Assembly (NCBI GenBank): GCA_022496185.1
Contig: WTXG01000187.1
Coordinates: forward strand, 1-64,000
Direction: 5' to 3'
DNA: 64,000 bases
Source of the DNA: Multifurca ochricompacta
Lineage: Eukaryota > Basidiomycota > Agaricomycetes > Russulales > Russulaceae
Notes under the pieces: model-generated
Seen by the model: only the letters and a program-made list of their open reading frames with translations
The model's database searches: none
What the model was told of the DNA's origin: nothing
Shown here: positions 56,035-64,000 of the stretch, piece after piece
How positions within the stretch are numbered: the stretch's first letter is position 1
How the letters are laid out: each line of letters opens with the position of its first letter
Position numbers and translations under genes: made by a program

Positions 56035-57526
56035 TTAATTGTTTCTAGGCGCTTCTGGATGTCGGGCGTGGAACTCCGAGATAAGGACCAGGGCAAAGAT
56101 ATTCCCGGCTGGTTCCCACGAGTTGTCAGAGTCTGGGAATCCTTTCCACTTGATAAGGTAATGCAATTTGCGCCCTCGGCCTTTATGCATGGAGTCTAGA
56201 ACTTGCTCCACTTCCCATTCTGCTTCGCTGTCGATCAGTTCTGGGGGAGGCCTCGGAAAGTTTTCCCCATGCAGGGGCGTCTCTTTGTAGGGCATCAGAA
56301 GTTGGGCATGGAAGACTGGATGAATCCTCCATGTGGATGGAAGCTCCAGTTCGTATGACACATCTGACAGCTTCCTGGTTATCTTGAAGGGTCCATGTCG
56401 CCGGGGTGCTAATTTTGCCATTGGGTGTGACGTACAAATGTTCTTCCCTTCTAACCACACCAAGTCACTGGTCTGATAAGGTGTGAATGTTGAGGGCTTC
56501 TCTGACAGGGTCCTTTGTGCCTTCAACAAGTTCTCATTGGCCGATTGCCGGATCTCGTCCCATTGGCCGATACGCTGTGCAGCTGATGGGATGTTTGTGG
56601 GTTTATTGGCCCAAGTAGTTCACGGTGTCCATCCCATGATAAGGGAGAATGGGGAGGTTTTTGTAGTGTTATTGGGCCACGAATTATGTGCAAATTCCAC
56701 AGTTGCCAGCCAGTCTGCCCAGTCATCCTGTCATCCGTTGCACCAGAACCAAAGATATTGTTCTAGCCATTGGTTTGTCCTTTCTGATTGCCTGTCCATC
56801 TGTGGATGGTAGGCTGTTGAGATATTCTGCTTTACATCCAGAACTTGCAAAGTGCTCTAGCAAATGTGGAGGTGAACTGTGGGTCGCGGTCAGAAATGAT
56901 CTTTTCAGGAAGACCATAGTGTCTGTAGACATGATCCAGGTAGAGTTTGGCAACTCCTTCTGCTGTAATAGATTCATTGCAGGGTATAAACAGCGCTGCC
57001 TTGGAACAGTTGTGGTCCGTGATAGTCAAAATGGAGTCAAAGCCCTTGGAGGTGGGGAGTTTGATGATGAAGTCCATAGCAATGGTCTGGAATGGCAAGG
57101 AGGCTGTTGGTGCGATTGGGAATGGTGCTGGTGGGTCCGGGTGTGTATTTACTTTGTTGGCTTGGCAGTCCGCGCACCCTTTCACATAGTTTTCCACGTC
57201 TTTCTTCATATTTGGCCACCAGTAGTCTTGTTTGGCAAGAGTGTATGTATTGGCAATGCCAGGGTGGCCCACAGAGGGGAGGTCATGGTGAAAATGGATC
57301 ACCCCCCTCTTAATGTTGTCGCCACCGGTGACAACGAGTTGATCCCTGTCCTTCCACCAGAGGCTGTCAATCCTTTTCAGGTTATGTGCATCTGCCCATG
57401 ATTGACATAGCTGCTGATTCATATTTTGTGAGACTTGGGCCCATAGATCCATGTCATGAAGACTGACGACAGCTGTCTTTGCAAAGACCTCTTCGGGAAG
57501 TACAGTGATATCATTGTTGTCCTCCC
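56035..57526 (-). pseudogene. G5 pol C-terminus: integrase and chromodomain
   Basis: Integrase zinc domain and core 57526-56832 (HHDLPSVGHPGIANTY, MDFIIKLP, ISDRDPQF). The frame is lost between 56840 and 56530, then the C-terminal domain and chromodomain are open to the stop at 56035 (EAEWEVEQVLDSMHKG ... LIKWKGFPDSDNSWEPA). Confidence 0.9.
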
Positions 57527-58025
57527 TGTTGAACACAGAAGATGTTCGGTGATGCTTCAGGCATCAGGTGATTAGATTAGCTACTTTGTAGATTAGATTA
57601 GATACCGGAGTTTCGGACTATTTACATTATCATTATTACTTTCTTTCTCACATTCCGCAGTAGCTGACTGATGTACCATGTAACATGTGATTTCTGTAGT
57701 GGCCAATGGCCTTTCTCCCTCTATTTGTTGTTTGGACTTTGTCCGGCACTTGTGGACTTATTCCCAGTGCACAGACCATCCCTTGAAGAGTATATAAGGG
57801 TGTCTGTTTCGTCTTCTACACTTCAGAGTTCTTCTAACATCTGAAGTGTAAGTTCCTCTTCACTATCTACCTTACTATTAGACTAATGTTCTTATGTAGA
57901 ACTTTCTTTGTCTAGGTCAGTAGTATAGTTAATACAGAGTTCTTCTAACATCTGAAGTAACTTTCTTTGTCTAGCCTCACACGCTAACCACACAGTCAGT
58001 ATGCTGCGCACATGCCTGTTTTACA
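57527..58025 (+). repeat. 5' LTR of C3
   Basis: 499 bp, TGTTGAACACAG to CCTGTTTTACA; TATA box GTATATAAGGG near 57790. Confidence 0.95.
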
Positions 58026-58037
58026 GGTTATGGGCCC
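58026..58037 (+). promoter_or_regulatory. Primer-binding site of C3
   Basis: GGTTATGGGCCC immediately after the LTR, identical in C1, C2 and C3. Confidence 0.75.
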
Positions 58038-58959
58038 TGAGCACGCCTTACTGATCTGTACTCTTTCTTTTGATCAGTCCAACCTATCTACAAGCTCACC
58101 AAGCTTCAAGACTTTGTTTTTCCCAATCAGTCTACCAGTGAGCTTCAACTTCATACCTCTCTTGCCCTTAACTGTCCACAAGGTGGTGCGCTTTATGTGC
58201 CCACCTTGATCTGTCTGGCTAGTCCCTCAGGGGATTCTTACAAGAGGTGACGAGGGACCCTAAGCGGGTGAAACACCTCAAGTTCCTCATGTGCGCTCTA
58301 AGTAAATAGTATTCATAGATGTAGCTGGGTTTTCGTCCCATAGTTAGTCTTAGTAGGCCGCTTGCCCAGAAGGCTTGGGGCTATAGGTTCAGTCAATGCT
58401 TGGCTCGATCTGTAAGCCAGGTTTAGCGACCTGCAGGTAGAGTTTAGGGTCTAGAACAAGGCATGGGTAGTCACTCCCATGACGCTTGGGCTCGATACAA
58501 GTAGGCTTGAACTACTATAGTATATACACAGTAGCTAGAGGGTTTTGTCTCTGGGCAGAAGTACCCGCTGCTTTCATTGGGGGTTCGCCCCAACCAGAGG
58601 AAACCTAATAGTCTACTATAGTCATGGCCCCAATCATCTAGGGCTTAATCATGGACTCCACCACCAGCACTAGAGGAAGGGCTCTATACCCTTTGTCTCT
58701 AAGTGGAACTTGCGGTTGGCTCCTCCATGACATGACTCCCCATCTATTTACACAACGTCCCCCTGATGTGGGCTTAGGACTTGTTGTAGATGGCGCTAGA
58801 CAGTCTACTATACTACTTAGAAGTCGCACATCAGAGGCAGGACTTTTTTAAGTTCTGAAGCATAGCGCCACAGAATGGACGGGCCCTCTTCAATGAGACC
58901 TGGACAACTGGTTCTAACTGCTCCTTGGAACCAGGATCAACCTTTTTAAATCATCTCAA
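58038..58959 (+). other. C3 long structured leader
   Basis: No coding region; same series of hairpins as in C2 (arms CAAGGTGG/CCACCTTG near 58176, GTCCCTC/GAGGGAC, CAGGT/ACCTG, TTGGGG/CCCCAA near 58577). Confidence 0.8.
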
Positions 58960-59877
58960 ATGTCTTCCATTGTCTTCCCCCCCACCTTCAAGTTCGATAA
59001 GCTTGATGGCTCGAACTGGCAGCAGTGGTCGGTGTCTTTCACTGCCCTGTTGAGGATCAATGGGATGAAGAGGCACATCACACATGATGCCCCTGAATTC
59101 CTTAATACTCCCAAGCCAGAAGATGGAGAGAAGGATGAGGATTATGCCAAACGCTTCGCACTTTGGTCGGAGCCTATGTACCTGGAGTGGAACAGAGTGG
59201 AGGAGGTCCTCATGGGAGTTCTGGTGATGGTAACGTCGCCAGAAACATACTCCCAAATTGCCTCTGACAGAACTTATCCCTCTGTCAATGCCAAATATGA
59301 GCGTTTGGAATCGCTCTATGGCTCAGTAGGTAGCATGGCCACCTACAACTTGTGGTGTTCTGTGTCTTCCTTCCGTTTGGAGGAAGGCAAAGCATACAGA
59401 CCCCAGTTGCAGCGTTTGTTGGATGTGAGGAGTACTCTCAAGGAAAATGGGATGGAGATCTCAGATCTCCAGTTGAGCTTCATATTGCTCCAATCCCTAC
59501 CTCCATCCTACAATGCCATTGCTGGCTCCATCCTGGCGTCAGGTCCTCCTGACTGCCTTTCCCCTCAGGACCTTGTACAAAGGTTCCTAAATGAGGAAAG
59601 CCGACTAGCCGGCCCCGCAGGAAGTGGTGTTGGGGCTGCCCTTAACAAGGCAGCCCATGTCAATAAAAATAAAAATAAAAAACAAGTAACTTTCACGCCA
59701 CAACCTGCAGGTGCATCATCGTCCAATGATGTCACCTGCTTCTATTGCCAGAAGCCGGGCCACAAGGCTAATGAATGTTGGCAAAGGAAACAGGACAGAG
59801 CCAATGCTGATGCAGGCAAAAAGGGCAACAAGAGGAAGGGGAAGGCCCCAGTACACATAATAACTCCACACAAGTAG
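58960..59877 (+). pseudogene. C3 gag
   Basis: ATG 58960-58962 after a run of A. Gag domain (FDKLDGSNWQQWSVSF ... FILLQSLPPSY), a Lys/Asn-rich stretch, then the knuckle CFYCQKPGHKANEC. One base is missing near 59840 (AGGGGAAGG against AGGGGCAAGG in C1 and C2), giving an early stop at 59875 and separating gag from pol. Confidence 0.92.
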
Positions 59878-61226
59878 CTACCGTAGTTAATGGTAGTGGC
59901 AGAATACAGGAGGTGCATGAGACACCTCGCATTTCACTTTATGTTTTGACCGAGCATACGCAAGAAGTCGATGATGGCAGCAACCCTTGGATGATGGACA
60001 GCGGAGCCACCACTCATTTCACACCATACCTAGATGATTTCTCTGAGTATTACCCTCACAAGGGGCACTCAGTGACAATAGGTGATGGATCCGTAGTCCA
60101 AGTCGAAGGAACAGGCAAAGTCATACTCAAAACTCGAAATAATTATGAGTTAGAGTTAAATAATGTCTTTTACATGCCTGGCAGTGAAAGAATACTGTCA
60201 ACAAGCTGCATCACAGACAAAGGTGGTTCAGTGGAGTTCTCTCCATCTGAGGTCAAAATAAAGTACAATAATGCAATTATAGCGGAAGGTATCAAGGCTA
60301 TGGGACTCTATTGGGTCTTTGGGAAAACTATGCAGAATCTAAATACTGCTTCCCACAAATCTGCATCAACTAGCCTTGAAACCTGGCATTTGCGCATGGG
60401 TCATATGTCAAAAGAGGCCCTCAAAAGATATGCTCCTAAGGCTGTTAAAGGCCTTAGTATAGATAATAGCCAAGTGGAAGACAAGCCGTGTTATGGCTGT
60501 GAAATGGGAAAATCACACCGTCTTCCATTCCCTCCCTCTCAAAAGAGAGCTTCAGCACCCTTGGAAGTCATTCATAGTGACCTAGTCGGTCCTTTGCAAT
60601 GTACCTCAATTCAAGGGAACCTATACTTCGCCACTTTCATAGACGACTTTAGCAGGACAGCTCTAGTTGTTGCTATGAAAGCTAAAAGTGAATTTACATC
60701 GGTCTTCAGTAACATTAAGGCATTCTTGGAAAATAAAACAGACAAGAAAATAAAGACCTTACACACTGACCGAGGTGGCGAATATGTCAATAGGGAGCTG
60801 AAGTCAATACTTGAGCAGGCTGGCATAGAGCATAAATTGACAATGCCATACTCCCCACAACAAAACAGAAGGGCTGAAAGGTTCAACAGAACCATTATGG
60901 AAAAGGCTACCAGTATGCTGCATCATGCTGGCCTTTCCCTTGGTTTCTGGGAATGTGCAGTGCGAACAGCCTGTCACATATACAATAGAACGCCCATCCG
61001 CTCTAATAAGTGGAGGACACCGCTTGAACTTCTGGATGGGGACATCCCAGATGTTTCTTACTTTAAAACTTTTGGCTGCTTAGCCTACTACACTGTCCCA
61101 GAGGATAAAAGACGCAAACTGGATCATAAAGCCAGGGAGACAGTCTTTGTCGGGTATGCACCCCACTCTAAAGGATATCTTCTTTGGGATATGCGTACTG
61201 ATCCTTTGTATTGTCAAGAGATGTGA
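59878..61226 (+). pseudogene. C3 pol part 1: protease and integrase
   Basis: Protease WMMDSGATTHFTPYLDD near 59990; pre-integrase zinc domain ending CYGCEMGKSHRLPF; integrase core Asp in HSDLVGP, Asp in HTDRGGEYVNREL, Glu in RRAERFNRT. The conserved QQNG has become QQNR. Runs into a frameshift near 61200 (one C lost from ACTCGATCC). Confidence 0.92.
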
Positions 61227-63321
61227 CATTTGATGAAGGATCCTTCCCATCCAACCTTGCCAAGGACAGCAAGGGAAAACAAAAGGAAAAAGTTACGCCT
61301 TTTGTATTAGAAGTTGAGAGGCCTGTCCAGCCTCAACCAGCAACAGCCACAGTTCCTCAGGCTCCTGAAGACAAGGAAGCCATGGTTGAGGAACAGGAGG
61401 TAGTGGAACCTCCTCAATTAAATCCTGAGCCTACCACACCCGAAAGAGAAGACACACATGATGTCACTATCTATCAGACGCCTCCATCCCAAGTCATGGA
61501 ACCATCAGAACTCCCCGACAGAACCCGTGCGAAGAGACAATCTAAGAAAAGGATTGTTGGCAAAATTTCCCAGCCAGTATTTACTAGGGAAAGTCCACGC
61601 TCTCAACAACGTGACAGGGCTGTGCAGGAAGATTTAGATCTTGATACTGCCCGTCCTAAACATTCACGTCGCATGAATCCTCGATTTTATAATGAGGATA
61701 ATGCTGAGTTCGTGCAGGGTTCTTCCAGACTTGGACATATGGAATTACTGAATGCCACAGGAGTCTCTTATAGAGATCCCCTGACTTTTCAGGAGGCAAT
61801 GCAGTCTGACTATGCCAATGAATGGCTTGAGGCATGTAAATATGAGATTGATGCCTTAGATAAACTTAATGTGTGGCACCTTGAGGATCTTCCAAAAGGA
61901 AGAAAGGCAGTTAAATCAAAATGGGTTTTTAAGCTGAAACCAGATGGACGGTTTCGTGCTAGGCTCGTGGCAAAAGGGTTCACTCAAGTAGAAGGAGTGG
62001 ACTTTGACGAAACATTCTCTCCAGTCGCCAGATTTGAATCACTTAGATTACTACTAGCATTAGCTATGCTAGAAGATTGGGAAATCCACCAGATGGATGT
62101 CAAATCGGCATTCCTACATGGCGATCTGGATGAAGAAATATATATGGAGCAACCAGTTGGTTTCGTCATTGCTGGTCAAGAGTCCAAAGTTTGTAGGCTA
62201 CAAAAAGCATTATATGGCCTCAAACAAGCCTCCCGGGCATGGAATCTTCAATTCCATACAGTTCTTGGTGAACTGGGCTTTACTCGGACGTACTCTGATG
62301 CAGGAGTATACGTGTTTCATCAAACGGAGGGGGATGATTCACTTTATGTCATTCTCTATGTAGATGACATTACTATACTTGGATCTTCCAATGATAAGAT
62401 AACGTGGCTGAAGTCATCACTATCTAGTAGATATGAGATGACTGACTTGGGAGAAATCCAGTCATACCTTGGAGTTAACATCACCAGGGATCGTCCTAAT
62501 AAGACACTGGAGATTGACCAAGCAGCCTACGTTTTATCTATTATTGAGAAGTTTGGGATGAGGGATTCCAACCGAGTATATACTCCTCTTCCCTCTGGCG
62601 CTGATGTACATCTGGTCAAATTTGATGGCCAGGCATCTACTTCTGAAATAAAGAAGTACCAACAGTTGATGGGGTCTCTGCTATGGGTGCAGATTGGAAG
62701 CAGACCCGATATCAGTTTTGCTGTGGCGCGCCTTAGTCAATACGCTTCCAACCCCTCTCAAGATCATATGCAACTTGCAAAATATGTCCTAAAGTATCTT
62801 AATAGTACAAAGGACTGCAAGTTGCGGTATTCTGGAGGGAATGGGGAGAGTGGCCTTCATGGCTTTGCAGATTCCTCATGGGGAGATCAGGAGGACTGCC
62901 ACTCAACCTCAGGCTACGTGTTTTTCTTGGCAAATGGTGCCATATCCTGGTGTTCCAGAAAGCAGAAAACAGTAGCACAGTCCACCACAGAAGCCGAGTA
63001 TATGAGCCTCTCTGAGGCTGCAAATCAGGCAGCGTGGTATAGGACTTTTATGGAGGAATTAGGGTATGAGGTATCCTCCCCTATACTACTCCATTGTGAC
63101 AATAAGGGTGCCGTGGATTTGGCATTAAACCCAGTCACAGGAAGGCAGTCAAAGCATATACCTATCAAGTTCCATGCCATTAGGGGGTACATTGAATCGC
63201 ACATAATTGAATTAGTGCGTACCCCCACAGGTGAGATGCTGGCAGATGGCTTTACCAAGTCTCTACCAAGAGCATTGTTTGAAACCATGGTCAATGGACT
63301 TGGACTGATGATGAAATGAGA
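61211..63321 (+). CDS. C3 pol part 2: reverse transcriptase and RNase H
   Basis: About 700 open codons. Linker; RT with VKSKWVFKLKPDGRFRARL, MDVKSAFLHGDLDEEIYMEQ, RLQKALYGLKQASRAWN and catalytic ILYVDDITILGSS; YTPLPSGADVHLV connection; RNase H with FADSSWGDQEDCHST, STTEAEYMSLSEAAN, LLHCDNKGAVDLA and a C-terminal LADGFTKSLPRALFE. Needs a +/-1 correction at 61200 to be made as part of the polyprotein. This is the most complete RT of the window. Confidence 0.93.
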
Positions 63322-63604
63322 GAGCTGGAATCTGGAGACTTTGCATACCAGTTTCACTTTCCCACCATGCCATATGAGCACGTTCTCGACTTTGAGAGTG
63401 ACGCAAGTGGTGTGTACGAAGTAGATATGTCAAGCATTCAGCTTGCATAAGCGAATCTACAACTCGTATGCAAAACTCACAAGCCGCGCTCGAGAGTTAG
63501 AGAAGTTGGATCTCTGGCTGGCGATATGCTCATTCAATTGTGATGGCAGTGTGCTCATCCAACTCATTTCCCATCTATGACCAGATGCCTTCAGCATGGA
63601 GGGA
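63322..63604 (+). other. C3 3' untranslated region and purine tract
   Basis: No ORF. Ends with ATGGAGGGA (63596-63604) abutting the 3' LTR; it matches 43860-44132 of C2 but is diverged near 63370-63490. Confidence 0.8.
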
Positions 63605-64000
63605 TGTTGAACACAGAAGATGTTCGGTGATGCTTCAGGCATCAGGTGATTAGATTAGCTACTTTGTAGATTAGATTAGATACCGGAGTTTCGGACTATT
63701 TACATTATCATTATTACTTTCTTTCTCACATTCCGCAGTAGCTGACTGATGTACCATGTAACATGTGATTTCTGTAGTGGCCAATGGCCTTTCTCCCTCT
63801 ATTTATTGTTTGGACTTTGTCCGGCACTTGTGGACTTATTCCCAGTGCACAGACCATCCCTTGAAGAGTATATAAGGGTGTCTGTTTCGTCTTCTACACT
63901 TCAGAGTTCTTCTAACATCTGAAGTGTAAGTTCCTCTTCACTATCTACCTTACTATTAGACTAATGTTCTTATGTAGAACTTTCTTTGTCTAGGTCAGTA
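63605..64000 (+). repeat. 3' LTR of C3, first 396 bases
   Basis: Starts TGTTGAACACAG; the rest lies beyond the window end. Confidence 0.95.

Larger units (their letters stand above)
54302..57526 (-). mobile_element. Ty3/Gypsy chromovirus G5, 3' half
   Basis: Truncated 3' LTR 54302-54728 (about 160 bases of its plus-strand left end missing, where G4 abuts), then ORF3 and the end of pol. Cut at 57526 by Copia C3; the remainder should lie beyond the window on the far side of C3. Confidence 0.9.
57527..64000 (+). mobile_element. Copia C3, nearly complete (3' LTR runs off the window)
   Basis: 5' LTR 57527-58025, primer site 58026-58037, leader to 58959, gag 58960, pol to 63321, purine tract and 3' LTR from 63605. 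Over the 396 shared bases the two LTRs show one difference, so it is young. Inserted in the G5 integrase; the left flank is CTCCC, the right is not visible. Confidence 0.95.

Noticed and set aside
56688..57401. 237-codon plus-strand ORF
   Set aside because: Antisense of the G5 integrase core.

Overview
This 64-kb window looks like repeat-rich DNA from a filamentous fungus, most likely a mushroom-forming basidiomycete. The evidence is one ordinary host gene with short introns of about 50-100 bp (a secreted sedolisin protease) next to a large pile of fungal LTR retrotransposons: chromodomain-bearing Ty3/Gypsy and Ty1/Copia. Species cannot be named from the sequence alone.

Layout. 1-2079 (minus) is the 5' two-thirds or so of a tripeptidyl-peptidase/sedolisin gene, with its TATA region at about 2130-2147. 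From 2714 to the end of the window I find only transposons. 2714-3229 is an old solo Copia-type LTR. 3291-5151 is a non-autonomous hAT element that carries a minisatellite and a tRNA-like SINE candidate, with a solo Gypsy LTR driven into its left end. From 5179 to about 54301 there is essentially ONE Copia element (called C1 here), blown apart by nested insertions. Removing the insertions and the target-site duplications leaves eight C1 pieces that total 5,387 bp by my count. The same span of the nearly complete Copia C3 (57527-62916) is 5,390 bp.

Insertions into C1, in order: a third-family solo LTR (L3, 5918-15505) that itself contains Gypsy G1 (6161-15453); Gypsy G2 (16018-23532); Gypsy G3 (23838-34737), which carries a fold-back Tc1/mariner in one LTR and a hAT in the other; a solo Gypsy LTR (35043-35633); then an inverted 11.2-kb block (35634-46830) holding the rest of C1, a Copia solo LTR, a complete young Copia C2 (38085-44632) and another Gypsy solo LTR; then Gypsy G4 (46831-54301). 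Gypsy G5 (54302-57526) follows and is cut by Copia C3 (57527-beyond the window).

How the parts work. The Gypsy elements (sense = minus strand) have the order LTR, gag, protease, RT, RNase H, integrase with chromodomain, accessory ORF3, LTR. gag starts only about 20 nt after the LTR. The primer-binding site is complementary to a stretch inside the LTR just downstream of the TATA box, and this pairing co-varies between elements, so they appear to self-prime like Tf1/sushi. gag and pol are joined by a conserved -1 frameshift site. ORF3, downstream of integrase, encodes a roughly 410-residue protein with a predicted coiled coil and three or four CCHC-like zinc knuckles; I do not recognise it as a known retrotransposon product. 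The Copia elements have a single gag-pol frame, a Drosophila-copia-like half-tRNA primer site and an unusually long, hairpin-rich leader. Nearly all copies carry stops (mostly CGA to TGA) or single-base frameshifts.
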